A stretch of DNA of 64,000 nucleotides from CAIXPS01 sp034430115 (lineage in GTDB: Bacteria > Chloroflexota > Anaerolineae > J036 > Brachytrichaceae), in NCBI GenBank assembly GCA_034430115.1, contig DAOUFG010000021.1, forward strand, positions 79,580 to 143,579, given 5' to 3'. The position numbers were made by a program, and so were the translations under genes. How positions within the stretch are numbered: position 1 is the stretch's first letter; each line of letters opens with the position of its first letter. Shown here in pieces: positions 51,501-60,227 of this stretch. The notes under the pieces were generated by a model. It ran no database searches, was not told where the DNA came from, and saw nothing but the letters and a program-made list of their open reading frames with translations.

Positions 51501-53102
51501 TCACGCCGCCAGCAGACGCCGGCGCGCCGCGCCAAGCCACGCCGCGTCGCTCGGGAAGTCGTCGTAGTCGCGCAGGTCTGCCAGGCTGGGGTCGTCGGGT
51601 GAGACGCCCAACGTCTGCAACAGGGCGTAGTCTTGGAGCGACTCGCCAAAGATTTCCCAGCGGATCGAGTCCAGGGGGCCGTTTTCGCCGGGGTAGACCT
51701 GGAAGGGGTCGCCATAGGCCCAGCCAGGCCAGGCTAGGCCCGACTGTTCGTTGTAGGGGTCGATCAGTTGCTGCGTCTGCGAGCGATACCAGTAGTTATA
51801 GCCCCAGTGCAAAAAGCCCTGCGCGCGTAGCCGATAGAACAGCCAGCCCAACATGCGCATCTTGGGCAGCGGGGTATCTATCAGGCGGTTCACATATTTG
51901 CCGCGTGGGCCGCAGCAAAAGTAGACCCACGCCGGGATGCCCGCCGCCACGTAATCGCGGGCGGAGGAAGTGATCGGGATGGGCAGGTCCGTCACGCCTT
52001 CTTTGCCAAAGCTCACGTCGCTGACGGCGTCGGCCACCTTCATCCACGGGGCGATGTCCTTCAACATGCCGCGCGCAGCGCGATAGCTCTGCAAGTGCTC
52101 CGCACCAGGCTCGTCCGAGACGTGGAAGAACGATTTATCCATCAGGCCTTCCAACTGTAAAAAGGTATGGAAGGCGGGCATGAACTGCACTAGGAAATTG
52201 CGATAGGTGATGGACATAGCGCCCGTGTCGGCCGGCCAGAGCAGCGAATCGGCTTTGCGGTTATTGCGATAAACGCGAATCGCCTTCTGCGCACCCCACT
52301 GCGTGAAGAAGTGCGTCCACTCGAAGTAGCGCGCGCCGTTCTTCTGCGCCAGGCGCGTCCAGCGCCGCACGTCGCTGAAGTCGAACCAATACTCGTTGCG
52401 CATGGGCTCGCTGATCTTCAGCAGTTGCGTCGGGCGCTTCACGCCGTCGGTGGGGGGTGTGAAGAGCGGCACATACTGGCAGGTGTTGCCGTGCGTGAAC
52501 AGGTCGGCCATGTAAGGCTCGACCAGCGCCCAGAACTTATCGTCGAAAGGCTCCACTTCGTACCAGTCGCACAGCGCATCGGCGTAGAACCAGTGCGTGA
52601 CCGGGAAGCCCTGGCGCGCCTGAACCACCAGTGGGCGCACGTCCAGCCGGGCGGTCAACTGGGCCAGCGCCTCGCCCTCCTGCGGCGCGAAGGTCACCAG
52701 CAAGTCGCGCATGCCGGGCGTGGCATCGGGCGGGACAATCACCGTCACCCAGAAGGATTGGCTCTCCAACGGGCCCAGCACCGTCACATCCTCGGGGAAT
52801 AACGGGTCGGGCACCAGGCCGGGGATATGGCCGATGCCGTCCAGGTGTTCGGGCGGGGTATCGGTGTTGTGATGTGCCACAGGCACGTAGCCCACGCGCC
52901 GCACCAGCACGGTCAAGCCGTCGGCGCCCGCCACGCTCAGGTGCACCGTCGCAGGGGCGATGCCCAGGTTACGCACGCAGGCCTGGAATGAGACGCGCTC
53001 GTTGCGCGCCGCAAGAAGTTCAATGACCGATGACTCGGCCGCCGGGGTGGAAGGGAAGACGCGTTGTAGCGTGCTTTGCAACCAGCATACGATGTTGTCC
53101 AT
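51501..53102 (-). CDS. DUF4091 putative glycoside hydrolase
   Basis: 533 residues, no signal peptide. The N-terminal beta-sandwich (about 1-160, including VSFQACVRNLGIAPATVHL) is followed by a barrel with FPVTHWFYADALCDWYEVEPFDDKFW, RYFEWTHFFTQWG, FHVSDEPGAEHLQSYRAAR and FLHWGYNYWYRS. It ends with a helical DUF4091 segment (RWEIFGESLQDYALLQTLG). Members occur in plant-polysaccharide loci; activity is unproven. ATG 53102 lies 6 nt after a TACAAT box (53109-53114) and lacks a ribosome-binding site, suggesting a leaderless mRNA. It is the fourth putative glycosidase in the window. Confidence 0.8.
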   Translation of the reverse strand: MDNIVCWLQSTLQRVFPSTPAAESSVIELLAARNERVSFQACVRNLGIAPATVHLSVAGADGLTVLVRRVGYVPVAHHNTDTPPEHLDGIGHIPGLVPDPLFPEDVTVLGPLESQSFWVTVIVPPDATPGMRDLLVTFAPQEGEALAQLTARLDVRPLVVQARQGFPVTHWFYADALCDWYEVEPFDDKFWALVEPYMADLFTHGNTCQYVPLFTPPTDGVKRPTQLLKISEPMRNEYWFDFSDVRRWTRLAQKNGARYFEWTHFFTQWGAQKAIRVYRNNRKADSLLWPADTGAMSITYRNFLVQFMPAFHTFLQLEGLMDKSFFHVSDEPGAEHLQSYRAARGMLKDIAPWMKVADAVSDVSFGKEGVTDLPIPITSSARDYVAAGIPAWVYFCCGPRGKYVNRLIDTPLPKMRMLGWLFYRLRAQGFLHWGYNYWYRSQTQQLIDPYNEQSGLAWPGWAYGDPFQVYPGENGPLDSIRWEIFGESLQDYALLQTLGVSPDDPSLADLRDYDDFPSDAAWLGAARRRLLAA

Positions 53103-53126
53103 ACGCCTATTGTAATAAGGCAGGCA

Positions 53127-53162
53127 AGAAAAAACCTGCGGGATATTAAACATCCCGCAGGT
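53127..53162 (-). terminator. Terminator of the acyltransferase gene
   Basis: ACCTGCGGGAT and ATCCCGCAGGT (53134-53144 / 53152-53162) form an 11-bp stem. On the minus strand it is followed by TTTTTTCTT. It lies 13 nt after the stop of the gene at 53175. Confidence 0.88.
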
Positions 53163-53174
53163 CTGAACGGCGTT

Positions 53175-54527
53175 TTAGTTGGCGTTGATCGCAGCGCGCA
53201 GGTTCTTGACCACGGCGGCGCCCATCAGGCTCACCGATTCTTCTGCCAGCCCCGGCTCGGGATAGAAGAAGCTGAGTAGCAAGCGGTTGGGCAGCACGTT
53301 CGTCACTACGCCAAAACAATCGGCCATGCTGGTAACTACGCCGACGGCGCGCGTCTCGAGCGGCATGATTGCGCCATAGGGGTTCGGCAGGCCCAGGCGG
53401 CCCACATTGGTCACCAGGATAACGCCGGACTGCGGCTCAGAAATGCGTTGTAATAGCTCACGCGGCAATGGCACGGCCATTAGAGGATCATCCTGCTCAA
53501 GAGCCGTCTGCACCGTCGTTTCAGTGTTGCGCGCAATATCCCAAAACGCAGCTTGCTTGCCGATGTAATTGGCTGCGGTGACCATGGGGACGAACAGGCC
53601 GACTTCTTCGACATTTTGCGCAGTGAACGCGCGGTGTAGATGAGGCGCGGAGAGGCAACTGACCGGCACCGAAGCGCCACATTGCCCAACCGAAGTACTG
53701 ATATGCTGCCCAGCCGTCTGCAATACCGCCGCACAGATCGCGCCGTGCAGGGTGGTGTTTTCGTCGTGGCACTTCTCAACCAGGGCATTGGTTTCCTCAA
53801 TCGAGAGCACGTAGTGCAACATACGCGCACAACCCGACTGGCGTAGCGCGTTGCCGTGCCTGGGAGATGAGGGCTTGGGGAGCATATGCCTGGTGTGCGC
53901 GCGCCGAGATGCCGGCTTTTGCTCGCCCTGTTGGATGGTGTTGCTCACCTGGGTCACCATTTGCGCCGTGCTATTCATCAGGCTGTGCATTAGCCTGGAT
54001 TTACCGAGCGGTAAATCATCCATCGCGCGGCGCTCGGGGTAGATTTGCAGGCTGGGGACGTGGCTGCCTTTCAACACCTGGGCGATCAGGCCCAGTAGAT
54101 CGCGCATGAGGTACAGCACGGTAGCCGTGTCGCCCATGACATGGTGCAGGGTCAGGATCAGGTCACACGCTTCCTCCGACTGCAACAGCACCACGCTGAT
54201 GAGCGGCCCGCGCGCGGGAGGTAACGACTGATCCAACTCGCTGCGCGCCTCCGTCTGCCACTGATCGTTGCCGACGCGGTTTTCGACGCGTAAATGAATG
54301 GAAGGAGCCGCTTCGGCATCCGGGGCCACCGGCGCACGGCCCCCCAAGACGTCCACGCGCACGCGCAACATAGAATGACGCTTCTGGAGCCAATTCAGCG
54401 CGACACGTACCGGGTGTTCTTCCAGCCGCCCCTTAATACGAGCGACGGCGCCGGTATTTATGCAATCGATTCGCTCGATCAGCCACACGATGTGTTCAGC
54501 GTCACTATATTGTCTATTCATCTTCAC
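53175..54527 (-). CDS. Condensation-domain-like acyltransferase (PapA5/WES type), orphan
   Basis: 450 residues of the CoA-dependent acyltransferase/condensation fold. It has the HHxxxD catalytic motif (LTLHHVMGDTATV, about residue 137), an N-terminal half with the LNWLQKRHSMLRVRV segment, and the C-terminal VILVTNVGRLGLPNPYG strand typical of PapA5 and alcohol acyltransferases. These proteins ester- or amide-link acyl groups to alcohols or peptides. No NRPS/PKS or acyl-carrier gene is near, so it is a stand-alone transferase with unknown substrate. It starts at GTG 54527 or ATG 54521; GGGAGAT precedes both. Confidence 0.78.
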   Translation of the reverse strand: MKMNRQYSDAEHIVWLIERIDCINTGAVARIKGRLEEHPVRVALNWLQKRHSMLRVRVDVLGGRAPVAPDAEAAPSIHLRVENRVGNDQWQTEARSELDQSLPPARGPLISVVLLQSEEACDLILTLHHVMGDTATVLYLMRDLLGLIAQVLKGSHVPSLQIYPERRAMDDLPLGKSRLMHSLMNSTAQMVTQVSNTIQQGEQKPASRRAHTRHMLPKPSSPRHGNALRQSGCARMLHYVLSIEETNALVEKCHDENTTLHGAICAAVLQTAGQHISTSVGQCGASVPVSCLSAPHLHRAFTAQNVEEVGLFVPMVTAANYIGKQAAFWDIARNTETTVQTALEQDDPLMAVPLPRELLQRISEPQSGVILVTNVGRLGLPNPYGAIMPLETRAVGVVTSMADCFGVVTNVLPNRLLLSFFYPEPGLAEESVSLMGAAVVKNLRAAINAN

Positions 54528-55189
54528 TTATCTCCCATGTGCTTGGTGAAACGGATATGGGATATTCACCGCCCTCGAACACAAATAAGTCCCCAACACC
54601 TGTATGTTCAATTGGCGTCATGGCAAATTCTGGTAGCAGTGTAAGTGAATACCAGTGAACGCTAAAAGCGACCGCCGGCTTGGCAAGCGAAATAATGTGA
54701 ATAGCGATGACAGCTTCGCTTGGGGAAGGCTAACGACGTTGAATCTGCGGCTCCTTTCCAACGAACAGATTGCTTCATGGTGATGGTGCGTCACAACACT
54801 ACCTCTATGTACGACACGGCAACCCACTCGGTGAATTGTTTGCGATGTTACAACCGGTGCACCAACAGCGCATATGCCGTCTGGGTATTGACCCTGCAAG
54901 GTCATCAATAACTGCCGATTATCCTACTGCGACGGAGTCTAGATGTCAACGAAATATTGATAGATTTTTTAGGTTTTTTTGAGAATAAAACCAAAAAATG
55001 AACATGCACCCGCTATATGGAATAAAGCAGATAATCCTAACGTAACCACCAAACATCACAAGGATTACTTGGCTTGCTAATACACAACCTGGCCAAACAC
55101 GTTTATGTATCGAATCAACTTACATTCGATGTCTTCAGATCGTCGTTTGCGCCATTACAAGAACTAGAGCAGTTTCCAGATACGGGTAG
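54528..55189. other. Gene-poor AT-rich stretch
   Basis: No convincing coding frame is visible on either strand. Frames of 60-96 codons (for example near 54618-54908) lack ribosome-binding sites, have unusual composition and match no family I recognise. The part after 54950 is notably A/T-rich (TTTTTTAGGTTTTTTTGAG). It may be remnants of decayed genes next to the IS/EAD region. Confidence 0.5.
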
Positions 55190-55255
55190 AAAAACCTAAA
55201 GGTGGCACGCATCAGCATCCGCTGATTAAAGCATCGCATGCGTCACCTTTAGGGT
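55190..55255 (-). terminator. Terminator of the EAD-domain gene
   Basis: CCTAAAGGTGGCACGCAT and ATGCGTCACCTTTAGG form a long stem with one bulge and an internal CAGC-ATCC-GCTG hairpin. On the minus strand it is followed by TTTTTCTAC. It lies 34 nt after the stop at 55289. Confidence 0.75.
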
Positions 55256-55288
55256 TCCTGAGCACCACGCGTCAAATTGGCAGCAGCC

Positions 55289-56131
55289 CTATGTGATGGA
55301 ACCGAAACTTTGCACATAAGTTCTCGACCTCTCTCCCTGTAAAGCAATAAGCAACTTATTCGTCGCGCCATGAGCTTGACAATAATCAACCAAGCGCTGT
55401 GCCTTGCTCATGAAGGACATCCCCTGCGAAAATTCATGCCGAACATCCGCAAAATTATCCGCACAGAAGAGGTCCAATTCCTCGTCGCTGAACGAAGTTA
55501 GAATGAATTTGCGTATTTCGGCAGGCAATGGTCTCTGCAAACCTACCTTGTTAATTCTCTCCGGGCTAAATAGAGCTTCCAACCTAGCCTCTGTTTCCTG
55601 CGTGAGTGACCTTATCGTTTCTGCTGAATCATCAAGTAGATTCCCAAGGGTATAACCTCTATCAAAATCGTGACTATATCTGAGCTTTATCCTCACATAG
55701 TCCACACGCCTCGAATAATCAGAGACAATACAATCGATCTCATTAACCTTAGCTATATGTCGAAGCACTTCTGCGTATACTACGAAAGGCCATTTGAACC
55801 GCGCAACTCCGCGCACACTTCTGGCCAACGGATCCTCAAGTTCCCAATCAAGGCATAGTAGCTTATCTTCTTCCCAAAAGACAACATCATCAAATGGCGG
55901 TGCATAATCCGTCGATGGAAGGATTTGAAAAAAGGGGTCCTTCCAATCCCCTTCAGGAAGGTCATTTATACGTACATCAATAACCTCAGTCATACGGAAC
56001 TCTAGCATGATGCCATGCTCTTCTTGAGGAAGACCTTCCACCGGCCAACTTAAACCGGAATCTGTCACAACCAGATCTTTCAGTTTAATATTGCTGCCAT
56101 ATATAGTTGTCAGTATGGTTTTCGATGCCAT
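55289..56131 (-). CDS. Protein with C-terminal effector-associated (EAD, Death-like) domain
   Basis: 280 residues. The last 75 or so (LPAEIRKFILTSFSDEELDLFC...FSQGMSFMSKAQRLVDYCQAHGATNKLLIALQ) match the helical effector-associated domains that link STAND NTPases, caspases and other effectors in bacterial conflict systems through homotypic contacts. The N-terminal 200 residues (acidic, beta-rich; CLDWELEDPLARSVRGVARFKW, VYAEVLRHIAKVNEIDCI) match no family I recognise. No EAD-bearing NTPase is adjacent; an IS5-type element sits 70 nt upstream and may have removed or displaced the partner or promoter. Composition is AT-rich relative to neighbours. Confidence 0.7.
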   Translation of the reverse strand: MASKTILTTIYGSNIKLKDLVVTDSGLSWPVEGLPQEEHGIMLEFRMTEVIDVRINDLPEGDWKDPFFQILPSTDYAPPFDDVVFWEEDKLLCLDWELEDPLARSVRGVARFKWPFVVYAEVLRHIAKVNEIDCIVSDYSRRVDYVRIKLRYSHDFDRGYTLGNLLDDSAETIRSLTQETEARLEALFSPERINKVGLQRPLPAEIRKFILTSFSDEELDLFCADNFADVRHEFSQGMSFMSKAQRLVDYCQAHGATNKLLIALQGERSRTYVQSFGSIT

Positions 56132-56200
56132 ATATCACATCTTTTTAGGCTAGTGTCAAGTTGGGACTTTTAGTACATTAGTATCCACTTCATTGAATCT

Positions 56201-57058
56201 GAGCCTGTTATGCACTTAGGAAGATCGTCTGAACCGCTCTGTGAAGCAAGAGAATCGCAAAGGCCAAGAAATGCAGCCCCGCCAACGTCGTAGGCAAACG
56301 CTCATAATCCCGCACCAAGCGGCGGAAACGCGCCATCCACGCGAAGCTGCGTTCGACCACCCACCGACGGGGTAACAATACGAAGCCCTTCTTGGCCTGC
56401 GGGAGCTTCACCACCTGTAACTGAATCCCTTGAGCCGCGGCGGCTTGAGCAGTGGCCTCTCCCGTATAGCCTTGATCGGCGAAGGCGATCTCGACGTGTT
56501 CACCTGTGACCGCCTGCACTTGCTGAGCCAATGCCTCGACCTGTGCACGATCTTGGGCATCCGCGGGTGTCACACGCAAGGCCAGCAGATACCCCAAGGT
56601 GTCCACCGCCATGTGCACCTTGCTACCACGCTTGCGCTTGGCACCATCGTAGCCCGCGCAGGCACCGCTCTCCGGAGTGGACTGCAAGGTACGGCTATCC
56701 AGGATCGTCGCGCTTGGCTGTGCGTCTCGTCCCGCGGCGATTCGCAGCAGTTCGCGCAGGTCATGCACCATTGCCTCGAACACACCCGCTCGCAGCCAGC
56801 GCTGTGTTTGCTGGTAGACTGCCGGCCAAGGCGGTAGGTCGTGTGGCATCATGCGCCAGGTGGCACCTGCACGCACCAACCAGCGCAGGCCATTGAACAC
56901 TTCTCGCAACGCATACTCGCGCTGCGGGGCGTCTTCGGTCATCAAGCTCAGATAGGGAGCACAGAAAGCCCACTCCTCATCACTTACATCACTCGGATAT
57001 CTGTTTCGGCTCATTCCTCCAGCCTATCAGCCATTCGTTAGAAGTTCATAACAGGCTC
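56201..57058. mobile_element. IS5-family insertion sequence, apparently complete
   Basis: About 858 bp with near-perfect terminal inverted repeats: GAGCCTGTTATGCAC at 56201 and the complement of GAGCCTGTTATGAAC ending at 57058 (14 of 15 identical). They enclose one intact transposase. A target duplication is not obvious (TCT left, TAA right). The G+C-rich transposase contrasts with the AT-rich DNA on both sides. Confidence 0.85.
56208..57014 (-). CDS. IS5-family (IS1031/ISL2-like) transposase
   Basis: 268 residues in a single frame. N-terminal YPSDVSDEEWAFCAPYLSL and the LRWLVRAGATWRMMPHDLPPW block typify the group. DDE residues are in ATILDSRTLQSTPESG, IAFADQGYTGEATAQ and RRWVVERSFAWMARFRRLVRDYE. 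All three catalytic blocks are intact, so the element may still be active. It starts at ATG 57014, 45 nt inside the right end. Confidence 0.93.
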   Translation of the reverse strand: MSRNRYPSDVSDEEWAFCAPYLSLMTEDAPQREYALREVFNGLRWLVRAGATWRMMPHDLPPWPAVYQQTQRWLRAGVFEAMVHDLRELLRIAAGRDAQPSATILDSRTLQSTPESGACAGYDGAKRKRGSKVHMAVDTLGYLLALRVTPADAQDRAQVEALAQQVQAVTGEHVEIAFADQGYTGEATAQAAAAQGIQLQVVKLPQAKKGFVLLPRRWVVERSFAWMARFRRLVRDYERLPTTLAGLHFLAFAILLLHRAVQTIFLSA

Positions 57059-57272
57059 TAACATTGAGGGCACGTTCCCTCATCTCTATAGCTAAATATG
57101 GACTCTGATTCGCTAGTAAGCCTTAGCTCGGCAATTTAAGCCTCACATTTGTGCAGTATTGGCACAGTTGCAGGCTAATCAGAGAACTCTACCTTATCCA
57201 AGGCCGGTTAATAACTTAAACCTTGTGGTAGATCCGCCGCGACAAAACAAGGATGATTCAACCATATCAAGG

Positions 57273-57308
57273 GACCCGATATATGCAAGATATCGGGTCT
57301 CTTTCCTG
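57273..57308. terminator. Hairpin after homospermidine synthase gene
   Basis: GACCCGATAT (57273-57282) and ATATCGGGTC (57290-57299) form a 10-bp stem, with TCTCTTTCC to its right on the + strand. On the minus strand, where hss ends 27 nt before, the U-tract is poor, so its role as an hss terminator is uncertain. Confidence 0.45.
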
Positions 57309-57325
57309 ATCTTTATACGTTAAGT

Positions 57326-58774
57326 TTACCAGGCTCTGAACGTGTCAAACTGCCACACGTCTTCGGGGGCCGGGCATGGACGACCGAATTTCCCAAACAG
57401 GTCCACGCGGTTCTTAAACGGGGTCCAATCCGTCTGGATGGAGGGACACGGGCCCAGATAGGGATTCGCCACCGCCAGCACCTCATCGTATGGGAGGTCA
57501 TCGGGCACCAGCAGCCCACGGCGCGGGTTGCGCACCATCCAGGCCAATGCGCCCAACACCGAAGCCGCCACCTGCAACGTCGTCGCGTTCTGATGTGGGG
57601 CCAGCCGGCGCGCCTCGTGAATGTCCAGTTGCGAACCCGTCCACCAGCCGGTCAGGTCGTGCCCAAGCAGCAGCACGCCCAACTCATCCTTGCCGCTGGT
57701 GATCTCGTCGGTCATGATACGCTCACGCTCCTGCATCTGGTAGTTGCGCATCTTCATTTCGTGTAGCGAAGCCATCGCGGCATCGGTGGGTAAGTAGGCA
57801 TAGTGCACGGTGGGTCGATAGATCGGCACGCCATCTTGCCACACCGTCAGGTGATCGCTGATGGTGAATGCTTCGCCGTGGCGCACCACCATGCCGATGA
57901 TCTCGCCCATGGGCACCCACGAACGGACATAGGTATTGATGCCCATCTGGCTAAGGCAAATCTGGTTGCCAGGGCCATAGGTATGTTGCTGGGCATGTTT
58001 CGGCAAGCGCCGCTCGTGCGTGCCCCAACCCATCTCGGCAGTCGCAATGCCTTCCTCATAAAACCCGGCTACCGACCAGGTGTTGACGAACTCATTCACC
58101 TCTTTGGGCTTGTCGCTAATTTGCGTATCGCGCTCGGAAATATGGATCACCTTGGTGCCGCTCAGCATCGCCAGTTGCGCATAGTCGCCATCGGCCAGGG
58201 CCTTCTCCAGGCCGGGGCGTCTCTCGCCGGCCAGGCCCTGCCGCAAAGTCGTGGTGGCAACGTCGCGTAGGGCAACCTTCGTCCAGTGGCTCACCAATCC
58301 GGGGTTTGCGCCATGCTCCACCACCGCCGTTGCGCCCGGCTCGGGCCAGGTACTCGCAAGCCGGCGCAACGCCATATGTCGCGCATAGAGCGTGCGCTTG
58401 GTCGGCGGATCCCATATGCCGAAATAGGGGTCCCAAAGTTCTACCGAGGTGTTCACGTACATCACCTCGTGATCGTGACACCACTGAACGATATCGACAG
58501 CACCGATGTTCCAGGCCAGGTCGATCAACAGGTCGCCGGGGCCTAAATATTGGGCCAGCACAGCGGCCAGGTTTTCGGGGGTGATGCGCTGCTGCACATA
58601 GTGCGCGCCGGAGGAGAGTGTGTCTGGAATATGGGCGCGCCGATCTTCGAAGTCCATCACGGTCAGGCGGGAGAAATCCATCTCAAAATGGCGCAACAGG
58701 AGCGGCTGGAAACACTGAGACACCGCGCCGCAACCGAGCAACAGTACACGTCCCTGAAAGGGCATCTTCATCAT
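57326..58774 (-). CDS. hss: Homospermidine synthase (saccharopine dehydrogenase-like)
   Basis: 482 residues. The Rossmann start is GRVLLLGCGAVSQCFQPLLL, followed by LIDLAWNIGAVDIVQWCHDHEVMYVNTSVELWDPY, VVEHGANPGLVSHWTKVAL and the C-terminal LLLGHDLTGWWTGSQLDIHEAR with NATTLQVAASVLGALAWMVRNPRRG. These are hallmarks of NAD-dependent bacterial homospermidine synthase, which joins putrescine (or spermidine) units into sym-homospermidine in the cytosol. The start is one of ATG 58774/58771/58765. No ornithine or arginine decarboxylase is adjacent. Confidence 0.92.
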   Translation of the reverse strand: MMKMPFQGRVLLLGCGAVSQCFQPLLLRHFEMDFSRLTVMDFEDRRAHIPDTLSSGAHYVQQRITPENLAAVLAQYLGPGDLLIDLAWNIGAVDIVQWCHDHEVMYVNTSVELWDPYFGIWDPPTKRTLYARHMALRRLASTWPEPGATAVVEHGANPGLVSHWTKVALRDVATTTLRQGLAGERRPGLEKALADGDYAQLAMLSGTKVIHISERDTQISDKPKEVNEFVNTWSVAGFYEEGIATAEMGWGTHERRLPKHAQQHTYGPGNQICLSQMGINTYVRSWVPMGEIIGMVVRHGEAFTISDHLTVWQDGVPIYRPTVHYAYLPTDAAMASLHEMKMRNYQMQERERIMTDEITSGKDELGVLLLGHDLTGWWTGSQLDIHEARRLAPHQNATTLQVAASVLGALAWMVRNPRRGLLVPDDLPYDEVLAVANPYLGPCPSIQTDWTPFKNRVDLFGKFGRPCPAPEDVWQFDTFRAW

Positions 58775-58870
58775 TTCATCTAAGCCTCTTACGATATAGG
58801 ATATTGGTGCACTTTTAAAAAAATGCGCCCGAATGATACAACGATAAACTGCGGATTTATAGTTTAAATA

Positions 58871-60004
58871 ATGGAAACCTGGATCACATTTGCATCACGT
58901 GGGCGCATCGGCATACTCCGCCCCGACGGCAGCGACCTGCACGCCCTGGCGCTCGACGTGCCGGGTCAGGTGAACTGGCAACTTGGCCCGCTCTTTGCCG
59001 ACGCGGAGCGCTGCATCGTCACCAGTTACGAAGAGGGCAAGCCCTGGGAACACGAAGTGCACACGCACCTGTGGATGTATCACTTCCGGCGCGGCACGCT
59101 GCAAGAGATCGCCACGCAAGGCCGCCTGACACCCATGACCCTGTGCGCCGCGCTTCTGCCCGGCGAGACGCGCATGATCGCCTCGCCCATCATCCAGCAC
59201 GAACAGCGCATCTACAGCATGGACCTGGACGGGTCGCACGCGCAAGAATTGACCGGCGCGGGCGAAGGCTTTGCCTATGGCATCGCGCTCAGCCCCGATG
59301 GCCGGCACATCGCCCATCACATCACTGGCCCCAATGACCTGCCCTATCGCATCCGCGTGATGAACGTGGACGGCACGCACAAAGTGGAGGTGGCCCACCA
59401 AGCCGGGCATCTTTACTTTGGCCCGGCCTGGTCGCCCGACGGCGCATGGCTGGCATACGAAGATTGCCTGTTCCAGGAAGACCCAGGCCACGATTGGGCC
59501 GACATCGCGCTGGCGACACCCGATGGCCGCGCCAAGCGAACGGTGACGCAGGGCCAGCGCCAGTGGTTTGGCACCAGCTTCGGCACGCCCCAAACGCGCG
59601 GCGGCGGGTCGGAGATGGTCCAGTGGTCGCCGGATGGGCAGTGGCTGACCTACACGCGCGGCACACCGGATGCGCGCACGGCCTGGCCATTCCAACCTCA
59701 GCGCCCCGATACGGACCATTTCAACCGTGATTACCTGCCCGAACAGGCGCGCGGCGGCACACAGGTGTGCCTGTTGAACCCCTTCACGCAACAGGTGAAA
59801 GAGTTGACGCCCTACGAGCCGTTGGTGTGGAATTTCCGGTCACGCTGGTCGCCTGACGGAGATCAACTCAGCTTCAGCCGCGCCCACGTGGGCCAACCCA
59901 GCGAGGTATGGGCGATGGATGCCGACGGCGCGCACGCACGCCTGCTCACGCGCGGGTTTGACGAGATGGGTGCAGACCATGCGCGCTGGTTGGTGTTAAA
60001 GTAA
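58871..60004 (+). CDS. TolB-like beta-propeller protein
   Basis: 377 residues made of WD40-like/TolB repeats (GIALSPDGRHIAHHI, GPAWSPDGAWLAYED, VQWSPDGQWLTYTRG, SRWSPDGDQLSFSRA, WAMDADGAHARLLTRG). There is no signal peptide or peptidase domain. Such propellers bind partners or ligands; the function is unknown. A TATAGT box ends 7 nt before ATG 58871, with no ribosome-binding site. It is divergent from hss, and ywbE follows after 6 nt. Confidence 0.82.
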   Translation: METWITFASRGRIGILRPDGSDLHALALDVPGQVNWQLGPLFADAERCIVTSYEEGKPWEHEVHTHLWMYHFRRGTLQEIATQGRLTPMTLCAALLPGETRMIASPIIQHEQRIYSMDLDGSHAQELTGAGEGFAYGIALSPDGRHIAHHITGPNDLPYRIRVMNVDGTHKVEVAHQAGHLYFGPAWSPDGAWLAYEDCLFQEDPGHDWADIALATPDGRAKRTVTQGQRQWFGTSFGTPQTRGGGSEMVQWSPDGQWLTYTRGTPDARTAWPFQPQRPDTDHFNRDYLPEQARGGTQVCLLNPFTQQVKELTPYEPLVWNFRSRWSPDGDQLSFSRAHVGQPSEVWAMDADGAHARLLTRGFDEMGADHARWLVLK

Positions 60005-60010
60005 CCCGCA

Positions 60011-60211
60011 ATGAGCAGCATCCCAAAGCGAATCGATATCAAACCCGGCATGCGCGTACAGATCGTAGAGAAGCACAACCAGAGCACGGGCAAATTAACC
60101 ACGGGCACCGTGGCACGCATCTTAACCAACAGCGCCACCCATCCGCATGGCATCAAGGTGATGCTGGTTGACGGGAAAGTGGGACGCGTGCAGGCCATCC
60201 TGGATGCTTAA
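60011..60211 (+). CDS. ywbE: YwbE family small protein
   Basis: 66 residues, the complete length for this conserved family (DUF2196). RIDIKPGMRVQIVEKHNQSTGKLTTGTVARILTNSATHPHGIKVMLVDGKVGRV is a small SH3-like beta barrel. The biochemical role is not established. It lies 6 nt after the propeller gene and 16 nt before the aminotransferase gene, so it is within an operon. Confidence 0.92.
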   Translation: MSSIPKRIDIKPGMRVQIVEKHNQSTGKLTTGTVARILTNSATHPHGIKVMLVDGKVGRVQAILDA

Positions 60212-60227
60212 GGCGGCAGGCACAACA

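Noticed and set aside
54618..54908. 96-codon minus-strand frame
   Set aside because: No ribosome-binding site, unusual residue make-up and a competing frame on the other strand; not supported as a gene.
56160..56200. TTGACA-17-GATATA promoter-like sequence reading into the EAD gene (minus strand)
   Set aside because: The -10 overlaps the ATG at 56131, so transcription would start inside the coding region; no later start is plausible.
56198..57061. Target-site duplication of the IS5-type element
   Set aside because: The three bases outside the inverted repeats differ on the two sides, so no duplication is claimed.
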